A stretch of 64,000 nt of DNA from Burkholderiales bacterium GJ-E10 (GCA_000828975.1 AP014683.1:2189700-2253699), one strand, 5' to 3'. Shown: positions 20,633-31,906, counted from the stretch's first letter. Numbers and translations are program-made. Notes: generated by a model not told the origin, from the sequence alone.

Positions 20633-21139
20633 ATGGATCGTCGCATGTGGTTGACCACGGCCTCGACGCTCGCGATTCTCGCGGCGGCCGGCCTGCCGCC
20701 GGGTTTCCAATCCGCCGCCCGCGCGGCGGAGTTCCCCGTGACGGTGCGCGACGCCTGGGTCCGGGCGCCCGTGGCGGGACAGACCGACGCCGGCGTATTC
20801 CTCCGCATCGTCAGCCGCGACAATGCTGCGCTCGTCGGCGCAACCTCGCCGGTTGCCGCCATGGCGAAAATCCACGCCATGCGCATGGCGAATGGGGAGA
20901 TGACGATGCGCGCCATTCCACGCCTCCCGTTGCCCGCCGGGGTCGAAGTTTCCCTCGAGCACCGCTATCACCTGATGCTGATGGGCCTGAAGAGACCGCT
21001 CCACGTCGGCGACACGGTGCCGCTCACCCTCCTTGTCGTGGACGCGTCGGGCGTGCAGCATCGCATTCCGGTCGCAGCGACGGTTCGCCCCCTCGATGCG
21101 ATGGAACCGCCGGCCACGATGACGATGCCGATGCCCTAG
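20633..21139 (+). CDS. Periplasmic PCu(A)C-type copper chaperone
   Basis: 168 residues from the chosen start. Signal sequence MDRRMWLTTASTLAILAA...RAA, then a DUF461/PCu(A)C cupredoxin-like domain: VRDAWVRAPVAGQ at its start, then KIHAMRM...MTMRAI...LEHRYHLMLMGL, which supplies the His/Met copper(I) ligands. These proteins deliver Cu(I) to cytochrome oxidase. The extreme C-terminus MTMTMPMP adds methionines that might also bind copper. AAGGAG 6 bases before the ATG at 20633 favours this start over the in-frame Met at 20603. Confidence 0.9.
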   Translation: MDRRMWLTTASTLAILAAAGLPPGFQSAARAAEFPVTVRDAWVRAPVAGQTDAGVFLRIVSRDNAALVGATSPVAAMAKIHAMRMANGEMTMRAIPRLPLPAGVEVSLEHRYHLMLMGLKRPLHVGDTVPLTLLVVDASGVQHRIPVAATVRPLDAMEPPATMTMPMP

Positions 21140-21237
21140 CCGCCAAGGCGCGCCGCAAGCCCGGACGACCGACGACATTGCGCGGACGTCCCGGGCAATC
21201 CGAGCGAAATGCCAGCGGACGCGCGACTGCAAAACAG

Positions 21238-21243
21238 TAGAAT
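21238..21243 (+). promoter_or_regulatory. Putative -10 element (TAGAAT) of pepN
   Basis: Its end is 8 bp before the pepN ATG and there is no Shine-Dalgarno, so the message may be leaderless. No good -35 is visible. Confidence 0.4.
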
Positions 21244-21251
21244 CGCCGCCT

Positions 21252-23960
21252 ATGCAACCGCCTGCGCCCCAGCGCGTTCTCCGGTCCGGATATCGGCCCC
21301 CCCCCTTTCTTCTCGACCGGATCGAACTCGAATTCGATCTGGACCCCGACAGCACGGAAGTGCTGTCGGTCATGCGCCTGCGCCGCAACCCGGACGCCGT
21401 GGAGACCGAACTCCGGCTCGATGGCGAGCAACTCCAACTGCTTGGCATCGAACTCGACGGGCGCGCGCTGGCACCGGAGGAATACCGCATCGATGCGACC
21501 GCGCTATCGCTGCCGGCGCCGGATGCCCCCGCCTTCACGCTGCGCATCCGCAATCGCATCCGGCCGCGGGAGAACACGACCCTGATGGGGCTGTACGTCT
21601 CCAACGAAGCGCTGTTCACGCAGTGCGAAGCGGAGGGCATGCGGCGCATCACCTGGATTCCGGACCGCCCCGACGTCCTTGCGCGGTATCGGGTCCTGCT
21701 GCGCGCCGACCGCGCCCGTTTTCCCGTGCTCCTGTCCAATGGCAATCGGATCGCCGCGGGGGAACTCGATGGCGGACGGCACTTCGCGCTGTGGGAGGAT
21801 CCGCACCCCAAGCCTTGTTATCTCTTCGCCATCGTCGCCGGAACGTTATCCAGCCGCGACGAGACCTTCCACACCCAAAGCGGCCGCGAGGCGCTGCTGC
21901 AGGTCTGGGCAGATGCGGCAAACCTCCCCCGCCTGGAGCACGCCATGGCGAGCCTCCGACGCGCCATCGCCTGGGACGAACGACGCTTCGGCTGCGAGCT
22001 CGACCTCGACCGCTACATGGTGGTCGCCGCGGCCGACTTCAACATGGGGGCGATGGAGAACAAGGGCCTCAACATCTTCAACACGAAGTACGTGCTGGCC
22101 AGCCCCGACGTCGCCACGGACACGGACTATGCGGCGATCGAATCGATCATCGGCCATGAATACTTTCACAACTGGTCCGGCAACCGGGTTACCTGCCGCG
22201 ACTGGTTCCAATTGAGTCTCAAGGAGGGCCTCACCGTCTTCCGCGATCAGGAGTTCACGCGCGACCGCCTCGCCGAGGAGGCGGTCGCCGAAGGCACCGA
22301 CCCGGCATCGGCTCGCGCGATCGTGCGGATCGACGACGTACGCATGCTGCGTGCCACGCAGTTCCCCGAGGATGCCGGACCGATGGCGCATCCGATCCGT
22401 CCCGACTCGTACGTCGAAATCAGCAATTTCTATACCGCAACGGTGTACGAGAAGGGCGCCGAGGTCGTCCGCATGCTGCAGACCTTGTTGGGGCCGGAGA
22501 CCTTCCGTCGCGGCCTGCGGCGATATTTCGATCGGTATGACGGTCAGGCGGCGACTTGCGACCAGTTCGTCGCCGCCATGGCCGAAGCCTCGGGCCGCGA
22601 TCTGCACCAGTTCCTCCGCTGGTATGCCCAGGCGGGAACGCCGCGCGTGTTCGTGGAACGCCGCCATGACGCCGGTACCGGCACCCTCGACCTTTCCATC
22701 ACCCAGAGCACGCCGCCCACACCCGGTCAACCGGAAAAACAACCCCTGGTGATTCCCTTTGCCATCGGCCTGGTGGGACCCGACGGCACCGATCTTCCGG
22801 TCCGTTTCGATGGCGAAACGGCCGAGGAAGCGGCCGCCCACGGGCGCACGCGAATCGTCGCCCTGGACCGGGGATCCCAGTCCCTGCGCTTGCACGACGT
22901 GCCGCCAGGAACGGTTCCCTCCCTTCTGCGGGACTTCTCGGCGCCGGTGATCCTCGAGCACCGGTACTCCGAGGAAGAGCTTGCGGTGCTCGCCGCGCAT
23001 GATTCGGACGGATTCAATCGGTGGGAGGCAGGACAGAAGATCGCACTCGCCGCGCTGGTCGACGCGACCAATGCCGCCGAATCGGGCGATGCGATCCCGC
23101 TCGCCCGAAGCCTGCTGCGGCTGTTCGAAGCCACCCTTGCCGACGATACGGTATCGGCGGCATTCCGCGAGCGCAGCCTGCAGCTTCCGAGCGAAATCGT
23201 ACTGGCGGAACAGCGGCCTGTCGTCGATCCGCAGGCCATCCATGAAGCCCGCGATGCCCTGCGGCGCAACCTCGGCGCCGCCCTGGCCGCATCCTGGCGG
23301 TCGACCTACCATGCGCATCATCGGTCCGAACCCTATCGGCCGGACCCGGCCGCATCGGGGCGGCGGGCGCTCAAGAACCTCGCCCTCGCGTATCTGACCA
23401 GTGCCGGGGATTCGGAAGCATTCGATCTCGCTCGCGCGCAACTCGACCGCGCCGACAACCTCACCGAGCGCCATGGAGCGCTGGTGGCGATCCTGCACAG
23501 CCCGGCGCCGTTCAAGGAAGCAGTGCTGGCCGAAGTCGAACGGGCATGGCGAGGCGAACCGCTGCTGATGAACAAGTGGCTTGCGCTGCAGGCCACCGCG
23601 CCGGCACAGCCCAACGAACGCCCCGTGCTGGAACGGGTCCGCCGCCTGCTCCGGCACGATGCCTATTCCGAGAAGAATCCGAACAGCGTCTATGCCCTGG
23701 TGCTTGGGTTCGTCAACAACAATCCGGCGGAATTCCATCGCGCCGACGGCTCGGGCTACGCGTTCTGGACGGAACAGGTGCTTCGGCTCGACCGCCTCAA
23801 TCCGATCGTGGCCGCTCGCGTAGCGCGCGCGCTCGATCGTTGGCGCCGCTACGCCCCGGAACGGCGGGACCGCATGCACGACGCGCTGCGGGAAGTCAGC
23901 CGCCACGGCGCCCTGTCGCGCGACACGCGGGAAATCGTCGACAAGGCGCTCGCACCCTGA
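21252..23960 (+). CDS. pepN: Aminopeptidase N (M1 family)
   Basis: 902 residues. Zinc aminopeptidase that trims N-terminal residues from cytosolic peptides. The substrate-recognition motif GAMEN is at 266-270; the zinc site is HEYFH (302-306) with Glu325 in LSLKEG, exactly the HEXXH-X18-E spacing. [13 protein letters not shown] is typical of the proteobacterial PepN branch. An M1 catalytic domain is followed by beta-sandwich and helical C-terminal domains, full length. No signal peptide. The stop lies 4 bp from the convergent GT39 gene end. Confidence 0.97.
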   Translation: MQPPAPQRVLRSGYRPPPFLLDRIELEFDLDPDSTEVLSVMRLRRNPDAVETELRLDGEQLQLLGIELDGRALAPEEYRIDATALSLPAPDAPAFTLRIRNRIRPRENTTLMGLYVSNEALFTQCEAEGMRRITWIPDRPDVLARYRVLLRADRARFPVLLSNGNRIAAGELDGGRHFALWEDPHPKPCYLFAIVAGTLSSRDETFHTQSGREALLQVWADAANLPRLEHAMASLRRAIAWDERRFGCELDLDRYMVVAAADFNMGAMENKGLNIFNTKYVLASPDVATDTDYAAIESIIGHEYFHNWSGNRVTCRDWFQLSLKEGLTVFRDQEFTRDRLAEEAVAEGTDPASARAIVRIDDVRMLRATQFPEDAGPMAHPIRPDSYVEISNFYTATVYEKGAEVVRMLQTLLGPETFRRGLRRYFDRYDGQAATCDQFVAAMAEASGRDLHQFLRWYAQAGTPRVFVERRHDAGTGTLDLSITQSTPPTPGQPEKQPLVIPFAIGLVGPDGTDLPVRFDGETAEEAAAHGRTRIVALDRGSQSLRLHDVPPGTVPSLLRDFSAPVILEHRYSEEELAVLAAHDSDGFNRWEAGQKIALAALVDATNAAESGDAIPLARSLLRLFEATLADDTVSAAFRERSLQLPSEIVLAEQRPVVDPQAIHEARDALRRNLGAALAASWRSTYHAHHRSEPYRPDPAASGRRALKNLALAYLTSAGDSEAFDLARAQLDRADNLTERHGALVAILHSPAPFKEAVLAEVERAWRGEPLLMNKWLALQATAPAQPNERPVLERVRRLLRHDAYSEKNPNSVYALVLGFVNNNPAEFHRADGSGYAFWTEQVLRLDRLNPIVAARVARALDRWRRYAPERRDRMHDALREVSRHGALSRDTREIVDKALAP

Positions 23961-23964
23961 CCGA

Positions 23965-25515
23965 CTAGCCCCCGATCTCCCACAACGCCATATCGACGTT
24001 CTCTCCCAGCAGGCGTACGGCAGGCCGGCCGGGCGCACTGCGCGCAGCCTGCTCCACCAGGCCCTTTTCGCCGGGGTTCGTCACCAGATACACGGCGTGC
24101 GCACCGTCCGCGCCGTGCAAGGCGAGTGCAAGGTTCGGCTCCGCCGCCACCGCGCCGCGCGAGTAATACCGCAGCGATGCCGGCGCCTTGCGCCCCCAAT
24201 AGCGCAGCGGACCGGGCTCGGTGCGTGCCTGCGCGCGCCAGCGCGCCACCAGCGCGACCGCCGTATGCCGCAGCACATGGTGCGGAACCCAGGTGAAGAT
24301 CGCCACCACGAGCACCAGCCACGCCGCGCCGATCGTCGTCCAAACGGAGGCCCGCCAGATCGCCGCACGGCCCATCGCCCGCGCGCCCCACGCCCCGACC
24401 AGGACCGCGATCGGCCCCAGCGAATGCAGAACGTAGGTCCAGATGATGTTGGCGGCAAACGTGAAGAACGCCACGGGAAACAAGGCGCAGAGCAGCAGGA
24501 ACGCGCGAGCCCCATCGACGCGCGCATCCGCCGCCCCCTGCAGCCGCGCCCGCAGCGCCGCGATCGCACCGGCCACCGACAACAGGGTGGCGACCCCGAG
24601 CGAGCCCGCCAGTTCGAGCCATATCGAACCCAGGGGTTCGATATGCGGGTGACCATAGAGATCGCCCTTCCACCCCGGCTTGAGAAACCGCATGATGTGC
24701 TCGCCGATCAGGAAGTAGCGGAGATAGCCGGGGGTGCGGATCTCGGCCAGCACATACCAGGGAACACAGATCGCCAGGCCGAGGGCCATCCCCGGGACCC
24801 AGGGCATCGCCTTCCAGGTGTAGGCGATCTTGCGCTGCCAGAGCGCCCAGAGCGCGATCGGGCCGCCCACGTACATCAGGATGACGGGGCCCTTGGCGAG
24901 CATGCCGAACCCCGCCGCAATGAAAAAGGCGTATCCCCAGGCGCGTCGCCGCCGCTCGGGCAGCGCGTCGCCGCGAACCACCGCCTGGTGGAATGCCAGC
25001 CACATCGCGGTGATCGACAGATCCAGACTCGGATCGGTCATCACGGCGCCAGCGGACACGAAGAAAAGGACCGAGGTCGACAGCAGCGCGGTTGCCAGCC
25101 ACGGCGCGATCCGCGCGGCGGTGTCCTCCGCGGCACCCGTCCGGCGATCGTCCTCGAACAGGGTGCGCGTCCAGAGGAAGCACAGGGCGAGGATGCCCAG
25201 CGAGCAGAGGAAGGACGGCAGGCGCAGGGCGAACTCATTGACGCCCAGCAGCCGGATCGAGATCGCGCTCAGCCAGACATACAAGGGCGGCTTGGCCCAG
25301 AACGGCACGCCCGGGATCTCCTGCGGCGTGATGTAGTTGCCGGTGACCAGCATCACGCGGGCGATCTCGCCGTACCGCGCCTCCGTGGTGTCCATCAGCG
25401 CATAGGTGCCGAGGGTGACCAGCCGCACCGCGAGGATGCTGAAGACCACCAGTGCCAGGATCCACCGTACCCGCCGGCCGCGGGCCTCTTCATCCGTCAT
25501 GGAAAAATCCGTCAT
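23965..25515 (-). CDS. GT39 (ArnT/PMT-type) membrane glycosyltransferase
   Basis: 516 residues from the Met at 25515 (in-frame Mets at 25500 and 25581 are alternatives). An N-terminal membrane helix is followed by the acidic loop [14 protein letters not shown], the GT-C catalytic signature seen in ArnT-like enzymes, then many hydrophobic helices and a soluble C-terminal ~90 residues. Such enzymes use undecaprenyl-phosphate-linked sugars on the periplasmic face, often on lipid A (giving polymyxin resistance when the sugar is L-Ara4N) or other glycans. No arn sugar-synthesis genes are present here, so the donor is undefined. Confidence 0.83.
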   Translation of the reverse strand: MTDFSMTDEEARGRRVRWILALVVFSILAVRLVTLGTYALMDTTEARYGEIARVMLVTGNYITPQEIPGVPFWAKPPLYVWLSAISIRLLGVNEFALRLPSFLCSLGILALCFLWTRTLFEDDRRTGAAEDTAARIAPWLATALLSTSVLFFVSAGAVMTDPSLDLSITAMWLAFHQAVVRGDALPERRRRAWGYAFFIAAGFGMLAKGPVILMYVGGPIALWALWQRKIAYTWKAMPWVPGMALGLAICVPWYVLAEIRTPGYLRYFLIGEHIMRFLKPGWKGDLYGHPHIEPLGSIWLELAGSLGVATLLSVAGAIAALRARLQGAADARVDGARAFLLLCALFPVAFFTFAANIIWTYVLHSLGPIAVLVGAWGARAMGRAAIWRASVWTTIGAAWLVLVVAIFTWVPHHVLRHTAVALVARWRAQARTEPGPLRYWGRKAPASLRYYSRGAVAAEPNLALALHGADGAHAVYLVTNPGEKGLVEQAARSAPGRPAVRLLGENVDMALWEIGG

Positions 25516-25692
25516 CGAGGAAAACGCGAACATCGGCGTCCGGAACCACCCACAGCCGGCTGTCCGGCTGCCCGGCATCATACCGGGCGGGTCATCGCCG
25601 CCGGCTGCGAACCCCCGTACGGACGGACCATCCCGACGGTGCTAGTATTTCCGCCCCGCAGATTCTTCCGCACTCGACAGGTTAGGACTTCC

Positions 25693-26415
25693 ATGGCCGG
25701 GCATTCCAAATGGGCCAACATCCAGCATCGCAAAGGCCGGCAGGACGCCAAGCGCGGCCAGATCTGGACCAAGATCATCCGGGAGATCACCGTCGCCGCG
25801 CGTCAGGGCGGCGACCCGACGATGAACTCCCGCCTGCGCCTGGCGCTGGACAAGGCGTCGGCGGCGAACGTCCCCAAGGACACCGTCAACAAGGCGATCG
25901 CGCGGGGCAGCGGCAAGCTCGACGGCGCCAACTATGAAGAGGTCCGCTACGAGGGCTACGGCATCGGCGGCGCCGCGCTCATCATCGACGCGATGACCGA
26001 CAACCGCACCCGTACGGTCGCGGAAGTGCGCCATGCACTCTCCAAGCACGGCGGCAACCTCGGCACCGAAGGGTCGGTCGAGTTCCAGTTCCGGCACTGC
26101 GGCCACTTCCTGTTCGCGCCCGGAACCAGCGAGGACAAGGTCATGGAAGCGGCGCTCGAGGCGGGCGCGGAGGACGTCGTCACCAACGACGACGGGTCGA
26201 TCGAGGTCATCAGCGCACCCGCCGACTTCGAAGCGGTCAAGCACGCGCTGGAAGGCGCCGGACTCCACGCCGAGATCGCCGACATCACCATGAAGGCGCT
26301 CAACGAGATCGCCCTGCATGGCGAAGACGCGGAAAAGATGCGCCGCCTGATCGAGGTGCTCGAAGACCTGGACGACGTGCAGCACGTGTATACGTCGGCG
26401 GCGCTCGACGAATGA
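25693..26415 (+). CDS. yebC: YebC/PmpR-family protein
   Basis: 240 residues. [20 protein letters not shown] is the conserved N-terminus; [16 protein letters not shown] and the acidic NDDGS region also match. Family members have been described as DNA-binding regulators and, more recently, as translation factors easing ribosome stalling; which applies here is unknown. The start codon begins the invariant MAGHSKW. The gene overlaps purD by 4 bp (ATGA), an order common in betaproteobacteria. Confidence 0.95.
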   Translation: MAGHSKWANIQHRKGRQDAKRGQIWTKIIREITVAARQGGDPTMNSRLRLALDKASAANVPKDTVNKAIARGSGKLDGANYEEVRYEGYGIGGAALIIDAMTDNRTRTVAEVRHALSKHGGNLGTEGSVEFQFRHCGHFLFAPGTSEDKVMEAALEAGAEDVVTNDDGSIEVISAPADFEAVKHALEGAGLHAEIADITMKALNEIALHGEDAEKMRRLIEVLEDLDDVQHVYTSAALDE

Positions 26416-27683
26416 AGACCCTGGTCATCGGTTCGGGCGGCCGCGAGCACGCCCTGGCGTGGAAGCTTGCGCAAGCCCCCGGCATGCGTCGGGTCCATGT
26501 CGCGCCCGGCAACGGCGGCACGGGGCGCGACCGGCATCTGCAGAACGTTCCGCTTGCGGGACACGAAGAACTCATTGCCTTCGCCAGGGCCGAGCAGGTC
26601 GACTTCACGGTGGTCGGCCCCGAAGCGCCCCTGGCAGCCGGCGTCGTCGACGCCTTCCGCGCCGCAGGGCTGCGGATCTTCGGTCCGACCCGGGCCGCCG
26701 CGCAACTCGAATCCTCGAAGGATTTCGCCAAGGCGTTCATGGCGCGCCACGGCATTCCCACCGCCGCCTACCGCACGTTCGAGGACGCGCAGGACGCGCA
26801 CGACTACGTGCGCGAACGCGGCGCACCCATCGTCGTCAAGGCCGACGGACTCGCGGCGGGCAAGGGCGTCGTGGTCGCTCAGACGGTCGACGAAGCGCAC
26901 GCGGCGATCGACGCCATGCTGGGCGGCGAGATGGTCGGTGCCGCCGGCGCACGGGTCGTGATCGAGGAGTTCCTGCCTGGCGAAGAAGCGAGTTTCATCG
27001 TGCTCTGTGATGGCACCCATGTCGCGGCACTGGCGAGTTCGCAGGACCACAAGCGCCTGCTCGATGGCGACGAAGGACCCAACACCGGCGGCATGGGGGC
27101 CTATTCCCCCGCGCCGGTGGTCACGCCCGAGGTGCATGCCCGCGTGATGCGCGAAATCATCGACCCGACCATCGCCGGCCTTGCCGCCGAAGGGATCCGG
27201 TACACCGGGTTCCTCTACGCCGGACTGATGATCGGAGCCGACGGGCAGCCGCGCGTGCTGGAATTCAACTGTCGCCTGGGCGATCCCGAGACGCAACCGA
27301 TCCTGATGCGCATGAAATCCGATCTGGCCGAAGTGCTGGACGCCGCGATCGACGGCCGGCTCGATCAGATCGAGATCGCCTGGGACCGGCGTGCTGCGCT
27401 CGGCGTCGTCGTCGCCGCGCAGGACTACCCGGACCGTCCCCGGCGTGGGGATGCGATCGAAGCCCTGCCGGCGAACACGGACGATTGCATGGTGTTCCAC
27501 GCCGGCACCCAGCAGGTCGGCGACCAGCTCGTCACCAGCGGTGGCCGGGTGCTCTGCGTCACCGCCCTCGGTGAAACCCTCCGCCTTGCCCGCCGCCGGG
27601 CGTACGAGGCGGTGTCGGCGGTACGTTTTGCGGGCATGCAGTATCGCAGCGATATCGGGAATCGCGCGCTGAAAGACTACTGA
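26412..27683 (+). CDS. purD: Phosphoribosylamine-glycine ligase (GARS)
   Basis: 423 residues. Second step of purine synthesis: 5-phosphoribosylamine + glycine + ATP to GAR. The N-terminal [13 protein letters not shown], the ATP-grasp glycine-rich stretch ([13 protein letters not shown]) and the metal-site region [13 protein letters not shown] are intact. Full length. Coupled to yebC; 139 bp of GC-rich sequence without a gene separates it from hemF. Confidence 0.97.
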   Translation: MKTLVIGSGGREHALAWKLAQAPGMRRVHVAPGNGGTGRDRHLQNVPLAGHEELIAFARAEQVDFTVVGPEAPLAAGVVDAFRAAGLRIFGPTRAAAQLESSKDFAKAFMARHGIPTAAYRTFEDAQDAHDYVRERGAPIVVKADGLAAGKGVVVAQTVDEAHAAIDAMLGGEMVGAAGARVVIEEFLPGEEASFIVLCDGTHVAALASSQDHKRLLDGDEGPNTGGMGAYSPAPVVTPEVHARVMREIIDPTIAGLAAEGIRYTGFLYAGLMIGADGQPRVLEFNCRLGDPETQPILMRMKSDLAEVLDAAIDGRLDQIEIAWDRRAALGVVVAAQDYPDRPRRGDAIEALPANTDDCMVFHAGTQQVGDQLVTSGGRVLCVTALGETLRLARRRAYEAVSAVRFAGMQYRSDIGNRALKDY

Positions 27684-27822
27684 TCGAAGGAATCGCCGGC
27701 CCCTCCGGGGGAACGGCCGGTTCGGCGCGCCGCCGCGGCCCCGCGGAACGCAGCGAGACGCCGAAGCAATCGCCGCTCCTCCGCCGGGAGGGCCGGCCGA
27801 GTTAGGGGGAGATGAAAACACC

Positions 27823-28767
27823 ATGCAAGAAACCATTGCCATCGAGCCGGTGCGCGAATACCTGCTGGATCTCCAGCGGCGCATCGTCGAAGAACTCGAA
27901 CGCCTCGACGGCGGCCGCTTCGCCCGCAGCGAATGGAAAAAGGCGCCCGGCGAACCGCTCCGCGGCGACGGCCTGACCTGCATCCTCGAAGGAAGTACGC
28001 TGTTCGAGCGGGCGGGAATCGGGTTCTCCCACGTCTCGGGCGACCGCCTTCCGCCCTCGGCGAGCGCGGCGCATCCGGAGGTTGCCGGCTGCGGCTTCGA
28101 TGCGGCGGGCGTCTCGATGGTGCTCCACCCGCGCAATCCCTATGTGCCGACCGTGCACATGAACGTCCGCCTGTTCCGCGCGCAGCCGGCGCCGGGCGCC
28201 GCGGCGGGCGCGCAAGGGCCCGGAAGCTGGTGGTTCGGCGGCGGCATGGACCTCACCCCCTACTACGGGTTCGAAGAGGACGCGCGGCATTTCCACGCCT
28301 GCTGCCGCGACGCGCTTGCGCCCTTCGGCCCGGACTACCACCCGCGCTTCAAGCGCTGGTGCGACGAATACTTTTTCCTCAAACACCGCGGCGAAGCGCG
28401 CGGCGTGGGCGGAATCTTCTTCGACGACTTCCGCGAACTCGGCGCCGACCGCAGCTTCGCCCTGCTGCGGTCGGTCGGAGATCATTTCCTCCCGGCCTAC
28501 GTTCCGATCGTCGAGCGCCGCAAGGATCACCCCTACGGCGAGCGCCAGCGGGAATTCCAGGCCTTGCGCCGGGGGCGCTATGTCGAATTCAACCTGGTCT
28601 ACGACCGCGGCACCCTGTTCGGGCTGCAATCCGGCGGCCGCGCGGAATCGATCCTGATGTCGATGCCGCCCCAGGTGCAATGGCGGTACGAGTGGGCACC
28701 GGAAGCGGGAAGCGAGGAAGCACGGCTCTACACCGACTTCCTGCCGGCGCGCGATTGGCTTGCATGA
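27823..28767 (+). CDS. hemF: Oxygen-dependent coproporphyrinogen III oxidase
   Basis: 314 residues. Decarboxylates two propionates of coproporphyrinogen III to form protoporphyrinogen IX, using O2, in haem synthesis; cytosolic homodimer. Motifs: SSLFERAG equivalent [49 protein letters not shown] and [10 protein letters not shown]. Its presence implies aerobic haem synthesis in this organism. A 25-base gap separates it from nadD. Confidence 0.96.
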   Translation: MQETIAIEPVREYLLDLQRRIVEELERLDGGRFARSEWKKAPGEPLRGDGLTCILEGSTLFERAGIGFSHVSGDRLPPSASAAHPEVAGCGFDAAGVSMVLHPRNPYVPTVHMNVRLFRAQPAPGAAAGAQGPGSWWFGGGMDLTPYYGFEEDARHFHACCRDALAPFGPDYHPRFKRWCDEYFFLKHRGEARGVGGIFFDDFRELGADRSFALLRSVGDHFLPAYVPIVERRKDHPYGERQREFQALRRGRYVEFNLVYDRGTLFGLQSGGRAESILMSMPPQVQWRYEWAPEAGSEEARLYTDFLPARDWLA

Positions 28768-28792
28768 CCGATCTGTCCATGTCGGCGTTCCG

Positions 28793-29461
28793 ATGAACCG
28801 CCTGCCCCCGATCGGGCTGCTGGGCGGCTCATTCGATCCGGTCCACGCCGGGCACCTGCAACTGGCGCAGGACGCCCAGGCCGCGCTCGGCCTGGCGGAA
28901 GTGGTGTTCGTACCGGCCGGCCGACCCTGGCAAAAGGACCGCGTCACCCCCGCCGCCGACCGCATGCGCATGGTCGAGCGCGCCCTCTCGGGACACGCCG
29001 GCTGGCGGGTCGACGATTGCGAAATCGCGCGCCCCGGTCCGAGCTACACCATCGAAACCCTGCGCGATTGGCGTGCACAGATCGGCGCGGACCGCCCCCT
29101 CGTCTGGATTCTCGGCTTCGACCAATTGCGGCAGCTCGATACCTGGCACCGCTGGGAAGAGCTCACGCAATGCGCGCATCTCGCCTTCGCGCAGCGGGCG
29201 GGGCTCGCCGCGTCGGCACTCCCGCCGACGGTACGGGACTGGATCGCCGCACGGCGTGGCACGCCCGCCGACCTGCGAAACGCCCCGAACGGGACCGTCG
29301 TCGAATTTGCCATGCGCCCGATCGATTGTTCGGCGACGCAGCTCCGGCAAGCCCTCGCGGAGGACCCGTCGGCCACCGCCCTCGCGCGCTGCCTGCCGCC
29401 CGACGTACTGGCGTACATTCGCGCCCACGGCCTGTATTCCGCCCAGGCGCTGCCGCGCTGA
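28793..29461 (+). CDS. nadD: Nicotinate-nucleotide adenylyltransferase
   Basis: 222 residues. Makes deamido-NAD from nicotinate mononucleotide and ATP. The nucleotidyltransferase loop GLLGGSFDPVHAGHLQ (with HxGH) and the C-terminal IDCSATQLRQAL (SxTxxR-like ISATxIR signature) are visible. The open frame extends upstream by 11 codons, but MNRLPPIGLLGGSF is the natural start. First gene of the nadD-rsfS-rlmH-maf unit. Confidence 0.95.
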   Translation: MNRLPPIGLLGGSFDPVHAGHLQLAQDAQAALGLAEVVFVPAGRPWQKDRVTPAADRMRMVERALSGHAGWRVDDCEIARPGPSYTIETLRDWRAQIGADRPLVWILGFDQLRQLDTWHRWEELTQCAHLAFAQRAGLAASALPPTVRDWIAARRGTPADLRNAPNGTVVEFAMRPIDCSATQLRQALAEDPSATALARCLPPDVLAYIRAHGLYSAQALPR

Positions 29462-29533
29462 AAAACCAGCCATCCGACCAATGACCGGCGTCCGCATCGC
29501 CCCCCCGCCCCTTTCCGATTGAGTTTCCCAGCC

Positions 29534-30157
29534 ATGGACATCAAAAAACTGCAGCGCGTGGTCGTCGACGCCCTGGAAGACGTCAAAGCGCAGGACATCG
29601 CCGTCTTCAACACCACCGCGCTCTCCGACCTCTTCGACCGCGTCATCCTCGCCAGCGGGACATCCAACCGTCAGACCCGTGCGCTGGCCGCACGCGTCGT
29701 GGAGAAGGTCAAGGAAGCCGGCGGCGAAGTCGTCAGCGTCGAAGGCCAGGACACCGGCGAATGGGTGCTCGTCGATCTGGGCGATGCCGTGGTGCACGTC
29801 ATGCAACCGGCGGTACGGGCGTACTACGGCCTGGAGGAGATCTGGGGCGGAAAGCCGGTGCGGATGAAGCGCGCGGAGGAGGCACCGGCAGCACCGGGCA
29901 AAGGCGCGCCCACCCGAGCGTCCGCGGCGGAATCGGAAAAGGAGCCGGCCAACGCTGCGCCGACGCCCCGCAAATCCGCGGCCCGGAAATCGTCGACGGC
30001 GACTTCCGCTGCAGGAACGGCGGCGAGCGCGGCCAAGAGCACCGCCGCCAGGAAGACGGCGGCAAGGAAGACCACGGCGAAGAAGACCGCGACCAAGACC
30101 GCCACGGCCAGACCGGCGGCGAAGCGCGCCGCGAAGAAAGCGGCCTCGCGCGCGTGA
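29534..30157 (+). CDS. rsfS: Ribosomal silencing factor RsfS with long Lys/Ala-rich tail
   Basis: 207 residues against ~105-120 for the plain family. Residues 1-115 are RsfS (VVDALEDVKAQDIAVFNT; DRVILASGTSNRQTRALA; EWVLVDLGDAVVHVMQP; YYGLEEIWG), which binds uL14 on the 50S subunit and blocks subunit joining. Residues ~116-207 are a low-complexity Ala/Lys/Thr tail with repeated AAKK/ARKT units like histone H1 tails, likely disordered and nucleic-acid binding. Overlaps rlmH by 4 bp (GTGA). Confidence 0.93.
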   Translation: MDIKKLQRVVVDALEDVKAQDIAVFNTTALSDLFDRVILASGTSNRQTRALAARVVEKVKEAGGEVVSVEGQDTGEWVLVDLGDAVVHVMQPAVRAYYGLEEIWGGKPVRMKRAEEAPAAPGKGAPTRASAAESEKEPANAAPTPRKSAARKSSTATSAAGTAASAAKSTAARKTAARKTTAKKTATKTATARPAAKRAAKKAASRA

Positions 30158-30621
30158 AGATCCTGGTCGCCGCGGTCGGCCAGAAACTGCCCGGGTGGGC
30201 CGAAGCCGCCGTACGCGATTATCTGGATCGATTTCCCCGCGACTTCCGCGTCGAGGTGCGCGCCATCAAGCCTGAAGCGCGCACCGGCGCCGAAGCCGCG
30301 CGTGTGCAATCCCTGGAAGCCGCCCGCCTGCGCGCATGCATCGCACCGGGCGCCCATCTGGTCGCAATGGATGAAACCGGGGTCGATTGGACCACCGATC
30401 AATTCGCGTCAGCACTCGGAACGTGGCGCGACACGGCGCGCGATCCGGTATTCGTGATCGGCGGCGCCGATGGTCTGGACGCGGAATTCAAACGCCAGGC
30501 CGCGCTGCGCCTGCGCCTCTCGAGCCTGACCTTGCCCCACGCGCTGGCGCGGGTGCTGCTGGTCGAGCAGCTCTATCGGGCATGGTCCATCCTTGCTTCG
30601 CATCCCTATCACCGCGCATAA
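30154..30621 (+). CDS. rlmH: RlmH, 23S rRNA pseudouridine-1915 N3-methyltransferase
   Basis: 155 residues, the exact usual length. A SPOUT-fold enzyme that methylates pseudouridine 1915 in helix 69 of 23S rRNA using SAM. FVIGGADGLD and the C-terminal knot LPHALARVLLVEQLYRAW...HPYHRA are diagnostic. GTG start overlapping the rsfS stop, so the two ribosome-related genes are translationally coupled. Confidence 0.95.
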   Translation: MKILVAAVGQKLPGWAEAAVRDYLDRFPRDFRVEVRAIKPEARTGAEAARVQSLEAARLRACIAPGAHLVAMDETGVDWTTDQFASALGTWRDTARDPVFVIGGADGLDAEFKRQAALRLRLSSLTLPHALARVLLVEQLYRAWSILASHPYHRA

Positions 30622-30648
30622 TGACCATCCCACCTTCGCGGTAGCAAT

Positions 30649-31275
30649 ATGACCCCTCCGCGCTTCTATCTCGCCTCCATGAGTCCGCGGCGCAAGGAAT
30701 TGCTGGACCAGATCGGCGCGCCGTTCACCGTACTGCCCCTGCGCTCCCACCCGCCGCGCGGCCCGGAAGTCGACGAAACGCAGCACGAGGGCGAGGCCCC
30801 CGCCGACTACGTCCTGCGGATCGCCCGGGACAAGGCGGAACTTGGCGCGAAGGTCCTGAGTCTGCGCGGCCTGCCGCTATGGCCGGTGCTGGGGGCGGAC
30901 ACGACGGTGATCCTGGACGGCGACGTCCTGGGCAAGCCGAGCGACCCGCAAGAGGCCGCACGCACGCTCGCGCGCCTGTCCGGGCGCACCCATGAGGTCC
31001 GCACCGCGGTGGCGCTGTCGCGCATCCGCAGCGGATTCGTCATGACCGAAACCCGCGTCTGTGTGACCCAGGTGACGATGCGCGCGATCGAGCCGCAGGA
31101 AATCGAACGCTACTGCGCGACCCGGGAACCCTATGACAAGGCCGGCAGCTATGCCATCCAGGGGGTCGCCGCGATCTTCATCGAACGGATCGAAGGCAGT
31201 TATTCGGGCGTGATGGGCCTGCCGTTGGCGGATACGGCGGCGCTGCTGGCATCGGCCGGGATCCCCGTGCTGTAA
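30649..31275 (+). CDS. Maf-family nucleotide pyrophosphatase (dTTPase/UTPase type)
   Basis: 208 residues. Hydrolyses non-canonical or excess nucleoside triphosphates to monophosphates. YLASMSPRRKELL, GADTTVILDG, GRTHEVRTAVAL and EPYDKAGSYAIQG are the family landmarks, the last favouring the YhdE (dTTP/UTP) branch. 27 bp after rlmH, same transcript likely. In relatives rng usually follows directly; here two other genes intervene. Confidence 0.93.
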   Translation: MTPPRFYLASMSPRRKELLDQIGAPFTVLPLRSHPPRGPEVDETQHEGEAPADYVLRIARDKAELGAKVLSLRGLPLWPVLGADTTVILDGDVLGKPSDPQEAARTLARLSGRTHEVRTAVALSRIRSGFVMTETRVCVTQVTMRAIEPQEIERYCATREPYDKAGSYAIQGVAAIFIERIEGSYSGVMGLPLADTAALLASAGIPVL

Positions 31276-31312
31276 CCGGAATCACGGCGCCGGGACCGGA
31301 AAGGGATTCTTC

Positions 31313-31897
31313 ATGCAACCCGCGGAACGGCTCACGACCCGGTTCATCGCGGCATCGGCCCTCATCCTGCTGTGCTCCTGCAGTTCCATGCTGCCGAAGG
31401 GAGCGAAACAGATGCCGCTGCCCTGGGCGAACTACGACCAAGCCATGGCCGCGATCAACCGGATCGTCCCCTACAAGACGACCCGCGCCGACCTGCGCGC
31501 GATGCACATCGACCCGGCGACGAACCCTTCGATCACGATTCTGACCTACACCGATCTGCTGGCGCGCTTTCCGGCCGCGTCTGCCGTTCCGGCGGGAAAA
31601 CTGGACCCCGGAATCGCCGATTGCCTGGCGTCGGGAAAACGCTGCAGCGCATATTGGATATCCGTGCGCCAGTTGAAGACGAAGCGGGTCGGCAATTTCT
31701 GGCTGGACCTGTTCGCGTTCCGCCAGCATACGATCACCACCGGGTGGACGTTCCGCGCAATGATCCTGTTCATCGGCGATACCGCCGTCTATGCGCTGGG
31801 CAGCGGCCGTCCCAGGATCGACAACGAGCAATTTGTCCACAACCCGCTGGGACCCTTGCAAGGGATCGGCGGCGCACTGCTGCCGAAAGGGCTGTAG
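31313..31897 (+). CDS. Predicted lipoprotein of unknown function
   Basis: 194 residues. Signal sequence TTRFIAASALILLCSC with lipobox LCSC puts the lipidated cysteine near residue 22. The mature domain contains NRIVPYKTTRADLRAMHIDP and a hydrophobic segment near GWTFRAMILFIGDTAVYAL. The opening KGAKQMPLPWANYDQAM suggests an outer-membrane small assembly-type lipoprotein, but I recognise no family. It is 37 bp after maf and followed by a strong hairpin; it may have been inserted together with the neighbouring receptor gene. Confidence 0.7.
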   Translation: MQPAERLTTRFIAASALILLCSCSSMLPKGAKQMPLPWANYDQAMAAINRIVPYKTTRADLRAMHIDPATNPSITILTYTDLLARFPAASAVPAGKLDPGIADCLASGKRCSAYWISVRQLKTKRVGNFWLDLFAFRQHTITTGWTFRAMILFIGDTAVYALGSGRPRIDNEQFVHNPLGPLQGIGGALLPKGL

Positions 31898-31906
31898 AAA
31901 TGCGCA

